Source of the DNA: an uncultured Eubacteriales bacterium
GTDB lineage: Bacteria > Bacillota > Clostridia > Peptostreptococcales > Anaerovoracaceae
NCBI GenBank assembly: GCA_900542565.1
Contig: UQOC01000047.1
Coordinates: 1-18,524 of the forward strand
Direction: 5' to 3'
Length of the DNA stretch: 18,524 nucleotides
Part shown: positions 1 through 7,941 of the stretch, in pieces
How the letters are laid out: the number at the start of each line of letters is the position of its first letter
How positions within the stretch are numbered: the first letter of the stretch is position 1
The notes under the pieces: model-generated
Told to the model about the DNA's origin: nothing
Seen by the model: the letters and a program-made list of their open reading frames with translations, nothing else
The model's database searches: none
Program-made: the position numbers and the translations under genes

Positions 1-50
1 AGGTTTATAGAGAACATGGAGAAAAGCCTTGATATAACTGCATTTTCTTT

Positions 51-130
51 ATCCCCGTTGATAGGGAATATATGCACTGGGTCCATCTCCTAAAGCATAG
101 TTGTGGGTTCGATTCCCGCCGGGGATACCA
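51..130 (+). tRNA. tRNA-Arg(CCT)-like sequence, 3' half canonical, 5' half abnormal (possible attachment-site remnant or pseudo-tRNA)
   Basis: Positions 87-130 read as the 3' part of a tRNA: anticodon loop CTCCTAA (87-93, anticodon CCT, Arg), a 4-nt variable region (99-102), T stem GTGGG/CCCGC (103-107/115-119) around loop TTCGATT, acceptor strand CGGGGAT (120-126), discriminator A and encoded CCA (128-130). A perfect 7-nt acceptor partner, ATCCCCG, lies at 51-57. The part between is wrong for a tRNA: no 4-bp D stem with a GG loop is visible, and 82-86 does not pair with 94-98. TATGC (71-75) does pair with GCATA (95-99), but would leave a 19-nt loop. I infer either the 3' tRNA end left at the edge of an integrated element lying to the left, or a decayed tRNA copy. 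Confidence 0.5.
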
Positions 131-438
131 AAAATAATCCAGGCGATCCCAGGTGGTTCGTCTGGATTTGTTCGTATCTGCGCACCCTGTGGGCAAGGTT
201 GTCCATTTACTTTCTATTTTTATCCAGGTATCTTAAAATTAAAAACAGGAGCCAGCAGGCTCTGCTCCTGCGCCGGCTCCGCCTGTCATTTTTAAAAACC
301 GGCGATTATATCCCTTTATTTTGAGGTACAATAAATATATACACCAAAGAGTCCAAAGGACCGGCGCAGGCAGGCCGCTGCCGGTCATACAGGGGCGCAG
401 GACATGCCGGAACCGGCTGTCCGCAGCATGAGGTTGAT
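131..438. other. Gene-free interval with GC-rich hairpins upstream of the ZIP transporter
   Basis: I see no convincing coding sequence here. It contains an inverted repeat CAGGAGC/GCTCCTG (246-252/264-270) inside a GC-rich stretch, and a second hairpin GACCGGC/GCCGGTC (359-365/380-386). An AT-rich patch (about 318-345) lies between them and could hold a promoter, but no well-spaced -35/-10 pair stands out. The second hairpin sits about 50 nt before the ZIP start and could act in its leader. Confidence 0.5.
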
Positions 439-1197
439 ATGCAGTTAGTAATTTTGACAGCCATCGGGGTCGGCGGTGCAACCGTCGTCGGAGCCCTGAT
501 AGGGTTTCTTTTTAAACATATTTCTCATAAATTCAGCGATATAGTCCTCGCCTTTGCCGCAGGCGTAATGCTTTCTGCATCCATTCTCGGGCTGATACTG
601 CCTTCACTGGATTTCGGCGGCAGATACGGACTATTTATAACGGTTGCAGGGATTTTCTGCGGCGCAATATGCCTTAACCTGCTGGACAAGGTGGTCCCAC
701 ATCTCCACAGGCTGGCCGGGGTTGACCCGTCGTATCCGGCTCTGCAAAAGGATAAGCTGGGCAAAGTAATGCTCTTTGTAGCGGCGATCGCCATACACAA
801 CCTGCCCGAGGGCATAGCGGCCGGAGTCGGCTTCGGCTCCGAAAATGTCGCAGAAGCGCTTACTATTGCCGGCGCCATCGCATTGCAGAACATTCCGGAG
901 GGCATGGTCATCATCTCTCCTATGCTTTCGGCCGGAGTAGGGAAGGGCAGGGCGTTTTTCCTGGCTCTCATAACCGGCTTGATCGAGGTAGTCGGAACCT
1001 TTATCGGTTATTTTGCCGTGACGGCGGCATCGGCCATACTGCCGTTTGCCCTGGCATTTGCCGGCGGTGCCATGCTTTATGTCATCAGCGATGAGATGAT
1101 ACCGGAAACCCACGCCCATGGCAGTGAAAGAGGGGCTACATATGCGCTCATCATCGGGTTCTGTGTAATGCTGGCCGCTGACTTCTATATCGGGTAA
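439..1197 (+). CDS. ZIP-family divalent metal transporter (ZupT-like)
   Basis: A 252-aa integral membrane protein with about eight hydrophobic segments, the usual size and layout of bacterial ZIP transporters, which import Zn2+ and often Fe2+ or Mn2+ across the cytoplasmic membrane. The two family signatures are present: HNLPEG (residues 120-125) and QNIPEG (150-155), which in characterised ZIPs supply metal ligands on helices 4 and 5. A later SDEMIPETHAHG segment (217-228) fits the conserved helix with E and H residues. The ATG is preceded by a modest GAGG. It is followed at 134 bp by thioredoxin on the same strand, with no obvious terminator between. Metal selectivity cannot be judged from sequence alone. 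No regulatory box for Zur or Fur was recognised upstream. Confidence 0.9.
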   Translation: MQLVILTAIGVGGATVVGALIGFLFKHISHKFSDIVLAFAAGVMLSASILGLILPSLDFGGRYGLFITVAGIFCGAICLNLLDKVVPHLHRLAGVDPSYPALQKDKLGKVMLFVAAIAIHNLPEGIAAGVGFGSENVAEALTIAGAIALQNIPEGMVIISPMLSAGVGKGRAFFLALITGLIEVVGTFIGYFAVTAASAILPFALAFAGGAMLYVISDEMIPETHAHGSERGATYALIIGFCVMLAADFYIG

Positions 1198-1264
1198 CGG
1201 CCGACACGGCTCGCAGGAACGCGGACCCCGGATGCCGGCAGCATGGGGGCAGGCCGTCCAGACA

Positions 1265-1293
1265 TTGTTACTAAGGCCGGAAAGCCTTATCAT
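1265..1293 (+). promoter_or_regulatory. Possible sigma-A promoter for thioredoxin
   Basis: TTGTTA (1265-1270) and TATCAT (1288-1293) are separated by 17 bp, about 35 nt before the thioredoxin start. This is a reasonable but not strong match. The surrounding interval (1198-1262) is unusually GC-rich. Confidence 0.35.
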
Positions 1294-1330
1294 ATACTTT
1301 AGATGAAACACACAAAGGAAGGTGAATAAA

Positions 1331-1642
1331 ATGGCAGAGATCAAACTTACGACTGAAAATTTTGAGAACGAAGTAATGGGATCGGAGATCCCGGTCCTCG
1401 TAGACTTCTGGGCAAGCTGGTGCGGCCCTTGCCGCATGCTGGCGCCTGTGCTCGAAGAGATAGCCAGGGAATACGACGGAAAGGTAAAGGTTGGCAAAGT
1501 CAATGTGGATGAAGAACCTGCACTTGCTACAGCCTACAATGTTTCTGTTATCCCTACCCTGATCCTCTTTAAGGGCGGCATAGAGGAAAAAACTTCTGTA
1601 GGATTTCGCCCGAAAGAAGAGATCGAGGCAATGCTCAAATAG
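1331..1642 (+). CDS. trxA: Thioredoxin
   Basis: A 103-aa single-domain thioredoxin with active site WCGPC (residues 30-34) and the conserved cis-proline context IPT before the penultimate strand. It reduces protein disulfides in the cytosol, normally taking electrons from thioredoxin reductase, which is not in this window. I chose the ATG at 1331 because AAGGAAGG lies 8 nt upstream. A GTG at 1322 in the same frame would add three residues but overlaps that site. The gene ends at a strong bidirectional terminator shared with the convergent glycyl radical operon. Thioredoxin next to a metal transporter has no obvious pathway meaning. Several trx paralogues are common in Clostridia, so the symbol denotes the family only. 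Confidence 0.93.
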   Translation: MAEIKLTTENFENEVMGSEIPVLVDFWASWCGPCRMLAPVLEEIAREYDGKVKVGKVNVDEEPALATAYNVSVIPTLILFKGGIEEKTSVGFRPKEEIEAMLK

Positions 1643-1687
1643 TCCGGAGCATACATATCCGGCAGTCTGCAGCTATCAATAAACCAC

Positions 1688-1715
1688 AAAAAAACCGGCG
1701 ACTGCCGGTTTTTTA
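1688..1715. terminator. Bidirectional intrinsic terminator
   Basis: The inverted repeat AAAACCGGC (1691-1699) / GCCGGTTTT (1704-1712) is flanked by an A run on the left and a T run on the right, so it forms a rho-independent terminator on both strands. It ends the rightward thioredoxin gene and the leftward SDR-GRE-activase operon. Confidence 0.88.
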
Positions 1716-1718
1716 TTG

Positions 1719-2657
1719 CTATTTTACCTTGCCGAGGATCTCCACAGTCATGCCTGCCTCGTCTTCAAAGTATTCCTTTATCTTTTCCACATACTCGTCT
1801 GACGGCGGCTCGAACTCCACGGGCTCACCGCCGATATTCCTCATCTTTGATACTCCAAGATTATGATATGGCAGCAGGGTCACCCTCCTGATGGCATGTT
1901 CCTTATAGAACTCAGCAGTCTTTTCGATGATGTCCCAGCCGTCGTTGACACCTTTGACCAGAGGCATCCTCATCTGTATCTTTGGGTTTGTCCGTGGGTC
2001 TTGGGCCAGCATCATCAGGTTTTCGATAATAAGCTCGTTGCTCCGGCCGGTGTATTCCTTGTGGATGTCGTTGTCGATGGACTTCATGTCATAGAGGATA
2101 TCCGTCACATTTTCCGACCCGGCCAGATCATGCAAAAGATCCCGGTCTCCGAAGCCGGAGGTGTCCAGGCAGACATTGATCCCGTTCTCCATGGCCAGTT
2201 CCACAAGCTGCCGTACAAATATGCCCTGGCTGAGCATCTCTCCGCCGCTTATGGTCATTCCTCCTCCGGTATTGTCATAAAAGCCTTTATCCTGGATGAC
2301 TTCTTTCATCACCTGCTCAGGAGTCATTTCTCTTGCCACAGCCTGGAGACTCTGAGCATAGCAAAAATCCACACACTCCAGACAGTTGTCGCATATGTCC
2401 CTGTTGATATGTATCCTTGTATCCTCTCCCACATATATGGCACTTTTAGGGCAGTGGGAAAGGCAATATCCGCACTTTATGCAGCTATTGGGCATCTCTA
2501 TCACCTGCTGGTGGAAAGATATCAATTCGGGGTTATGGCACCATTTACAATTGAGAGGACAGCCCTTGAGAAAAACTGTCGTTCTTATTCCCGGGCCGTC
2601 CTCTGTGCTGAACTTTTGTATGGCGCCCACTAACGCTGTTAATGGTCTGTTGTTCAC
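1719..2657 (-). CDS. Glycyl-radical enzyme activating enzyme (radical SAM)
   Basis: A 312-aa radical-SAM activase that should install the glycyl radical on the enzyme encoded just upstream. The SAM-cluster motif is CPLNCKWC (C33, C37, C40), preceded by the family-typical DGPGIRT segment. An inserted ferredoxin-like domain carries two CxxCxxCxxxC sets (C59/C62/C65/C69 and C89/C92/C95/C99), as in activases of diol dehydratase, choline lyase and arylacetate decarboxylase type, but not in PFL activase. TISGGE (about residues 135-140) fits the SAM-binding GGE motif. The start is GTG, with AAGGAG about 6 nt upstream. It lies 44 bp downstream of the GRE gene in the same direction and ends at the 1688-1715 terminator, so it is the last gene of the operon. 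Which GRE it activates is inferred from adjacency. Confidence 0.93.
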   Translation of the reverse strand: MNNRPLTALVGAIQKFSTEDGPGIRTTVFLKGCPLNCKWCHNPELISFHQQVIEMPNSCIKCGYCLSHCPKSAIYVGEDTRIHINRDICDNCLECVDFCYAQSLQAVAREMTPEQVMKEVIQDKGFYDNTGGGMTISGGEMLSQGIFVRQLVELAMENGINVCLDTSGFGDRDLLHDLAGSENVTDILYDMKSIDNDIHKEYTGRSNELIIENLMMLAQDPRTNPKIQMRMPLVKGVNDGWDIIEKTAEFYKEHAIRRVTLLPYHNLGVSKMRNIGGEPVEFEPPSDEYVEKIKEYFEDEAGMTVEILGKVK

Positions 2658-2701
2658 TTGTTGCTCCTTATGCGCCGGCTGCGCCTTTGATACTGCCGGC
2701 C

Positions 2702-5071
2702 TTACTGATTCTCATAGTGCGCCGTTCTGTTGATTATAACATCCTGAGCGCTCTTGTCCAGTTCTGTAAAGTATGCCATATATCCGGCAACACGGACCAT
2801 CAGGCCCTTATGCTTTTCAGGATTTACCTGGGCATCTTTAAGCGTGTCGGTATCCACAACATTGATCTGGATATGCTCTCCGCCATGGTCGAAGTAAGTC
2901 TTGATGACTCCCTCTATCCTCTGGAGACCTTTCTCGCCTTCTACGCCCTTAGGGTCAAAGCGGAGATTGAACAGGGCTCCGTCATGGAAAGCGTCCTGAC
3001 CCATGGCTGCTACGGATTTGACTGTGGATGTAGGGCCGTTGACATCCCTTCCCATCATCGGGGAAGCGTTGTCGCACAATGGCTCGCCGGCCTTTCTGCC
3101 ATCCGGAGTGGCTCCGCATACCATACCGTGGGATACATTTACAGTCTGAGAATGTACATTGAAGGAGAAGCTTCCGCCTCTGGCGTCAGGCCACTGCTGT
3201 ACATTATCAGCAATGAAGTGCATCATTTCTTTATATATGCTGTCAACATGCTCGCAGTCGTTTCCGAATTTTTCCGGTTTGTTGAGCAGGAGCTGACGAA
3301 GTCTTTCGTTGCCTTCAAAGTTGGTGTCGAGGGCCTTGATCAGTTCATCCATAGTAACATCTTTGTCCTCGAATACGCACTTTTCAACGGCAGCGATGGA
3401 GTCTGCAAGATTTGCTGCGCCTGTTATATACATTCCGCAGGTAGAATACTTGGCTCCGCCGTCCTGTACGGACTTGCCGCTCTCAACGCAGCCCTTGGTC
3501 ACCATCGAAGCAAAGATGACAGGGTATCTGGTCATGTGCGCGCTCTGCATGATCTTGTAGCCTTCTGCTACCAGCTTGTAGTGGTGCAGGATCTGAGCCT
3601 TGAGAGCGTCCTTAAATTCTTCTATATTTTTGAAATCTCTCGGATCTCCTGTCTGAAGGCCCATGAGCTTGCCTGTTTCAGGGTCAACTCCGTTGTGGAG
3701 CACAAACTCGATCATCTTGCCCATGTTTACATATCCGGCATCAGGGGAGCCGTCAATGGTCCCGCCGCCAGGGCCCGGCTGTATGCATCCGATGATGTTC
3801 CAGTCTCTTGCTTCTTCCACGGTAGCGCCTTTTCCAAGTACCATCTTGATGGCGGCGTCATCGTTGAAGAATCCAGGGTTAGCCTGGCCATCCTGTATCA
3901 TCATGCAGCCTTTGTCGATAAGGTCCTGAGGAGTCTCTTTCCATACTCTTACGGCCATTACCGGCTGAGTTGTCTTGAGCTGGTTGGCTGCTTCAAGGCA
4001 TACATATGAAAGCTCGTTGGTGGCGTCTTTTCCGTCCTTGGTCTGTCCGCCTACCATGAGGATCTCCCACATAGGATAACCGGCGAAAGAAGTTGCGTAC
4101 CATTTGTCGCGGACTTCATAAACCTCACAGGTCTTCAGGTAGAAGCACTCCAGAAGTTCAAGAGCCTCTTCTTTTGTTATATTCTTTTCGTCGATAACAT
4201 CTTTCTTGTAATACGGCCACATGTACTGGTCAAACCGTCCGAAGCTGCATGCAGTGGTGCATACTTCGATATGGAAATATACATGGGCAAACCACAGCAG
4301 CTGCAGTGCCTGCCAGAAAGTCTGAGGCGGGTTCTCCGGAACCACGCGGCAGTTTTCGGCGATGGTCAGAAGTTCTTTCTTTCTCTTTTCGTCCTTACAT
4401 CCGGCAGCCTGTCTTTCGGCTTCATCGGCCATCCTGTGGGCGTATTCAATAAGGCCTTCGCACTGGATTATGCAGGCCTGCCAGAAGTCGATCTTTTCCT
4501 GATCCTCTCTGCACTGAGCAGTGGTGTTGGCAATGTTCTGCTTACATTCTTCAATGTATCCCCTCAGACCTGCTGTCAGCAGTTTTTCGTGGTCAGCTAC
4601 AGTCTCGCCGCAAACGCCGTTGGTAAGACCTACGGTGATGATGTCATCTTTCATGCACTCCCTGATGTGTTCAGGCAGAAGGGTCTTTGACAGGTCTTCC
4701 ATTGATTTGCCTTCCCAGTACGGCAATGTCTCCAGGATCTTTTCCCTGTCCTCAGGCGCAACATCATAAGGGTCCTTTGATCTTACCGGAAAATCATCTA
4801 TATCGCTGATGTACCATGAGCTGGACTGGAACTCGGGATGCAGGTTGGCCCCTCTGTACTTGTCGTTGGCAGTGCCTACGATCAGCTCATCATCCATTAT
4901 CAGCGTGGTCATGTGTTCCATTATATATTTTATAACCTTGGCGCGGAAGATAGGAACAGCATCTCCCGCAAATTTTTTATAGGCTTCTGTATCCAGGACC
5001 AGCCTTTCAGCAGTTATGCATGGTCTGGTGTCCCAGAGCCTGTCTCTCATTCTCTGTACTCTTTCATTCAT
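2702..5071 (-). CDS. Glycyl radical enzyme of unknown specificity (PFL2/diol-dehydratase-like fold, C-x-Q active site)
   Basis: A 789-aa glycyl radical enzyme. The C-terminal radical loop RVAGYMAYF (760-768) places the radical on G763. The active-site loop GCIQP (428-432) supplies the thiyl C429. SFGRFDQYMWPYY (276-288) and ATPDGRKAGEPL (654-665) are typical of the family's PFL domain. In glycerol/propanediol dehydratases, choline TMA-lyase, hydroxyproline dehydratase and 4-hydroxyphenylacetate decarboxylase, the residue two after the cysteine is a catalytic Glu. Here it is Q431, followed by a Gly/Pro-rich PGPGGG stretch. There is no Cys-Cys pair, so it is not pyruvate formate-lyase. No microcompartment genes and no small subunits like BssB/BssC are nearby. 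It lies 30 bp after the SDR gene, with AGGAGG about 11 nt before the ATG. It should be a cytosolic, oxygen-sensitive enzyme; the substrate is unknown. Confidence 0.92.
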   Translation of the reverse strand: MNERVQRMRDRLWDTRPCITAERLVLDTEAYKKFAGDAVPIFRAKVIKYIMEHMTTLIMDDELIVGTANDKYRGANLHPEFQSSSWYISDIDDFPVRSKDPYDVAPEDREKILETLPYWEGKSMEDLSKTLLPEHIRECMKDDIITVGLTNGVCGETVADHEKLLTAGLRGYIEECKQNIANTTAQCREDQEKIDFWQACIIQCEGLIEYAHRMADEAERQAAGCKDEKRKKELLTIAENCRVVPENPPQTFWQALQLLWFAHVYFHIEVCTTACSFGRFDQYMWPYYKKDVIDEKNITKEEALELLECFYLKTCEVYEVRDKWYATSFAGYPMWEILMVGGQTKDGKDATNELSYVCLEAANQLKTTQPVMAVRVWKETPQDLIDKGCMMIQDGQANPGFFNDDAAIKMVLGKGATVEEARDWNIIGCIQPGPGGGTIDGSPDAGYVNMGKMIEFVLHNGVDPETGKLMGLQTGDPRDFKNIEEFKDALKAQILHHYKLVAEGYKIMQSAHMTRYPVIFASMVTKGCVESGKSVQDGGAKYSTCGMYITGAANLADSIAAVEKCVFEDKDVTMDELIKALDTNFEGNERLRQLLLNKPEKFGNDCEHVDSIYKEMMHFIADNVQQWPDARGGSFSFNVHSQTVNVSHGMVCGATPDGRKAGEPLCDNASPMMGRDVNGPTSTVKSVAAMGQDAFHDGALFNLRFDPKGVEGEKGLQRIEGVIKTYFDHGGEHIQINVVDTDTLKDAQVNPEKHKGLMVRVAGYMAYFTELDKSAQDVIINRTAHYENQ

Positions 5072-5101
5072 ATCTCACATATCCTCCTATCCCTGAAATT
5101 A

Positions 5102-5854
5102 TCAGCCGAGCATCTTTCCGCCGTCGGCAAGAACATTGGAGCCGTTGATGATGAAGGCTTCATCTGTGCACAGATAATATACCACATCTGCGATCTCATC
5201 AGGCCTTGACGGACGGCCAAGAGGTCCGAGATTTACTTCTGAGTCATCAAAGTTCTTGTAATCTTCAAGAGTGTTCCAGAACATCGGCGTGTCTACCCAT
5301 CCCGGTGACACCGAATTGGCGTGGATGTTGTACTGGCCATATTCGTTGGCAACATTCTTGGTCATTCCGATAACAGCCCATTTGCTGGAGCCGTAGCCGA
5401 TCTCAAAGGTGTATCCGGTCATACCCGATACAGAACCGAAGTTCACTATCCTGCCGTAGTTCTGTTCAACCATTATAGGCAATGTATAGTGCATCATCAG
5501 GAAAGTTCCGAATACATTGACAGAATAGATCTTCTTGAAGTTTTCAAATGTATAATCTGCCGTAAGGTTATATTTTCCTACGATACCGGCAGTGTTGATC
5601 AGCGCGTCTATGCGGCCGTTCTTTTCTTTGATCTTGGCGATGGTGTCCTTTACCTGATCCTCGTCGGAAATGTCAAGAGCATAGCATGAAACTCTGTCCG
5701 CATCCATGTTGTTGTCGCTGATGACCTGCTTCATCTTGTCTATGGCAATATCAAGCATGACAACATCATGATCTTTGGCATAAAACTTTTTAACTACTTC
5801 GATACCAACGCCTCCTGCTGCACCGGTAACTACGCAAACTTTTCTATCGCTCAT
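5102..5854 (-). CDS. SDR-family NAD(P)-dependent oxidoreductase
   Basis: A 250-aa classical short-chain dehydrogenase/reductase. It has the cofactor-binding glycine motif TGAAGGVG (residues 10-17), an acidic residue at the end of strand 2 (VVMLDIA) that favours NAD(H), the NTAGIVG segment (an NAG variant), a catalytic Ser in NFGSVSG, the YxxxK pair in YGSSK, and a C-terminal ADGGKML tail. Such enzymes interconvert alcohols and ketones. It is the first gene of the leftward operon with the GRE and its activase, with AGGAGGAGG eight nt before the ATG. Its likely role is to make the GRE substrate or to process its product. Whether it acts before or after the radical step, and on what, cannot be told from sequence. 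Confidence 0.92.
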   Translation of the reverse strand: MSDRKVCVVTGAAGGVGIEVVKKFYAKDHDVVMLDIAIDKMKQVISDNNMDADRVSCYALDISDEDQVKDTIAKIKEKNGRIDALINTAGIVGKYNLTADYTFENFKKIYSVNVFGTFLMMHYTLPIMVEQNYGRIVNFGSVSGMTGYTFEIGYGSSKWAVIGMTKNVANEYGQYNIHANSVSPGWVDTPMFWNTLEDYKNFDDSEVNLGPLGRPSRPDEIADVVYYLCTDEAFIINGSNVLADGGKMLG

Positions 5855-5908
5855 CTTATTATCCTCCTCCTGAAATGTCAGATACTTATCAATTTATTTT
5901 CTGTGATT

Positions 5909-5937
5909 ATTTTAGGTCTCAAAGGCTTTTAAAGCAA
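5909..5937 (-). promoter_or_regulatory. Promoter of the SDR-GRE-activase operon
   Basis: On the minus strand, TTGCTT (5932-5937) and TAAAAT (5909-5914) are separated by 17 bp, about 55 nt upstream of the SDR start. The weak -35 would fit activator dependence, and the divergent AraC-type gene is the natural candidate activator. The spacer contains the near-palindrome GCTTTAAAAGC. Confidence 0.5.
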
Positions 5938-6015
5938 TAATTTGTTTGCTATGAAACACGATTTGATTGTTCAATATATTAAAAATCAAGGCCGTCCTTT
6001 TATTTTCACCTGAAA

Positions 6016-6026
6016 TATAATATAAT
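6016..6026 (+). promoter_or_regulatory. -10 region of the AraC-type regulator gene
   Basis: Two overlapping TATAAT hexamers (6016-6021 and 6021-6026) lie 37-47 nt before the regulator start. No good -35 is present at 16-18 bp upstream, so the promoter may be weak or assisted. An inverted repeat TTGATT/AATCAA (5963-5968/5984-5989, 15-nt spacer) lies between the two divergent promoters and is a possible operator. Confidence 0.45.
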
Positions 6027-6062
6027 AGGATTACAAGCAGAAACAGGGAAGGAGGTTGCAGC

Positions 6063-7937
6063 ATGCTGTTTGAAAAACTTTCTTATCAGGATGATTTTCC
6101 TATCAATATCACCATAGCGTCGATAGAAGAATATCCTATCCATTTTCATCAGGACATTGAATTTCTTTATGTGCTCAAAGGCAAGATAGATCTGAAAAAC
6201 GGATACTGCGTATATACCCTCCATGAAGGCGATATTTTCGTTAACGCCGGTCACGAGGTCCACAGTATGCAGTCTGTCGATGACGAAGAGAATATCGTTG
6301 CCCTCATACAGATCAGCACACGATATTTTTCCCAGTATTTTCCTAATCTCGGCAAGGCCTGCTACAGGACTTATTCCAAAAAAGCCACCAATTCAAGGCT
6401 TGACACTTTGCGGGAAATGCTTTTGCAGATCATACTCCAGTACAATATCAGGAGTTTTAATTACAAAAATGAATGCATCCGCCTCATGAAAGAGGTGATA
6501 GACTGCCTGGACAGGTATTTCAACCTGTTTGCCTTTGAGGGAGATATGGCCATAAATATGGAAAGTGTCGACCAGATCTCCATTGACCGTATAAGCAGGA
6601 TAATCAACTACATCTATCAGAATTATTCAGAAAAGATCCGGCTGGAAGAACTTGCCAGCATGGAACATCTGAGCATGTTCTATGTATCTCACATAATCAA
6701 GAACTGTACCGGCAAAAATTTCAGGGAATTCCTTTGTTTCGCAAGGGCAGAACGATCTGAGATCCTCCTTTTGGATACCAACAAAAAGATCAGTCAGATC
6801 GCCAAAGAAGTTGGCTTTTCCACCACAGCCTACTATGAAAAATACTTTATGAAGTGGTTCAAACGCACTCCAGAGGACCACAGGGCCCATTACCAGACTC
6901 TTGTAAAAAGCGAGACCCATCCGGAGAAGATCGCACTGATACAGCCAAGCCAGGCGATTTATCTGATAAAGAATACCTTGTCTGCACTAAACTCCCAGGA
7001 CAGCAACGCATCCATATCCAGACTGAGCCTGGAAATAGATGTCAATGAAAAAGACAGGGATCCTGAGCCATTGAAGCCTTTTTACCATACTCTGGAAATT
7101 CAGATCACAACTGAAGATTACAGGGCTCTGGGCGCCGGATTGATCCACCTTCTGGATCAGCTCAAGCCGGCTAAGATCAGCCTGCTCAATTCAGAATCCG
7201 ACAGGGACGAGGATGTTTCCGCTTTGTATTCATGCCTGCGTGATACAGGGTATTATGTAATAAGAAGCCCTCTCAGCGGCGATGCCAGACAGGTGATCTC
7301 ATACGGAAATGACAGCATAGCAAAACCTATCAATATACTGGATGAAACCATTTTGTCAGGAGATACAGAAATTTCCATGAGGCTGCGCGACCATGGTGAT
7401 GGAGGCAGGCGGCTTCTCTACGGCCAGTCGGGCGTCATCACCCACAATGGGATCAAAAAGCCGTCATATTATGCCTATCTGCTCCTGTCACGGCTCAGGG
7501 GACATATAGTTGCCCATGATAAATACTACTGTGTGATAAGGGCAGATGAGAACTCTCCTCGTTATTTTGTCATAACATACAATTACAACGATGAGATATA
7601 CAATATGTGCAAGAGCAGCGCCTCTATCTATCAGGCAAAGAGCATACTGGACAATTTCAATGATGAAGCCGATTTCCTGTTCAATATCGATATTCCGCCG
7701 GGAACATATTCTGTGATGAAATACGGCCTCCATCAGTCCAATAATATCTTCTCCTATTATTCTGCCCTGAGCTTCTCAGATGACAGCAGGTTCTGGCACG
7801 ATTTCAGCGATCTTTTTCCGACCAATCCTCTGCTGGACATCTATCAGGAAGAGGTCTCTGACGGTTTTCACCTGAGCATGGCTCTGCAGGGGGCTGACAT
7901 ACAGCTGGCTGTCATATCACCCATGGAAGGAACGTAA
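6063..7937 (+). CDS. AraC-family transcriptional regulator with N-terminal cupin and GH39-like C-terminal region
   Basis: A 624-aa protein. The N-terminal part (about residues 1-90) looks like an AraC-type cupin sensor (IHFHQDIEFLYVLKG). The AraC DNA-binding domain lies at about 175-280, with two helix-turn-helix units (RLEELASMEHLSMFYVSHII and ISQIAKEVGFSTTAYYEKYF). The remaining 340 residues resemble the C-terminal glycoside-hydrolase-39-like region seen in some clostridial AraC regulators, recognisable by GIKKPSYYAYLLLSRLRG. I see no clear catalytic acid/base pair, so it is probably a ligand-binding or structural part rather than an enzyme. GGAGG lies about 6 nt before the ATG. The divergent placement opposite the SDR-GRE operon makes it the likely pathway-specific activator. 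The GH39 assignment is from pattern recognition and is less sure than the AraC one. Confidence 0.88.
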   Translation: MLFEKLSYQDDFPINITIASIEEYPIHFHQDIEFLYVLKGKIDLKNGYCVYTLHEGDIFVNAGHEVHSMQSVDDEENIVALIQISTRYFSQYFPNLGKACYRTYSKKATNSRLDTLREMLLQIILQYNIRSFNYKNECIRLMKEVIDCLDRYFNLFAFEGDMAINMESVDQISIDRISRIINYIYQNYSEKIRLEELASMEHLSMFYVSHIIKNCTGKNFREFLCFARAERSEILLLDTNKKISQIAKEVGFSTTAYYEKYFMKWFKRTPEDHRAHYQTLVKSETHPEKIALIQPSQAIYLIKNTLSALNSQDSNASISRLSLEIDVNEKDRDPEPLKPFYHTLEIQITTEDYRALGAGLIHLLDQLKPAKISLLNSESDRDEDVSALYSCLRDTGYYVIRSPLSGDARQVISYGNDSIAKPINILDETILSGDTEISMRLRDHGDGGRRLLYGQSGVITHNGIKKPSYYAYLLLSRLRGHIVAHDKYYCVIRADENSPRYFVITYNYNDEIYNMCKSSASIYQAKSILDNFNDEADFLFNIDIPPGTYSVMKYGLHQSNNIFSYYSALSFSDDSRFWHDFSDLFPTNPLLDIYQEEVSDGFHLSMALQGADIQLAVISPMEGT

Positions 7938-7941
7938 CAGG

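Noticed and set aside
631..1503. A 290-codon open frame on the minus strand
   Set aside because: It overlaps the ZIP transporter and thioredoxin genes in antisense, both of which carry clear family motifs; its translation is low-complexity and unlike any protein.
2642..4009. A 455-codon open frame on the plus strand
   Set aside because: It lies entirely antisense to the activase/GRE genes, has no family features and no ribosome binding site; a shadow of the GRE codon bias.
2702..5071. Pyruvate formate-lyase identity for the GRE
   Set aside because: PFL has adjacent cysteines in the active-site loop and an activase without the ferredoxin insert; here there is one Cys (C429) and the activase carries two extra clusters.
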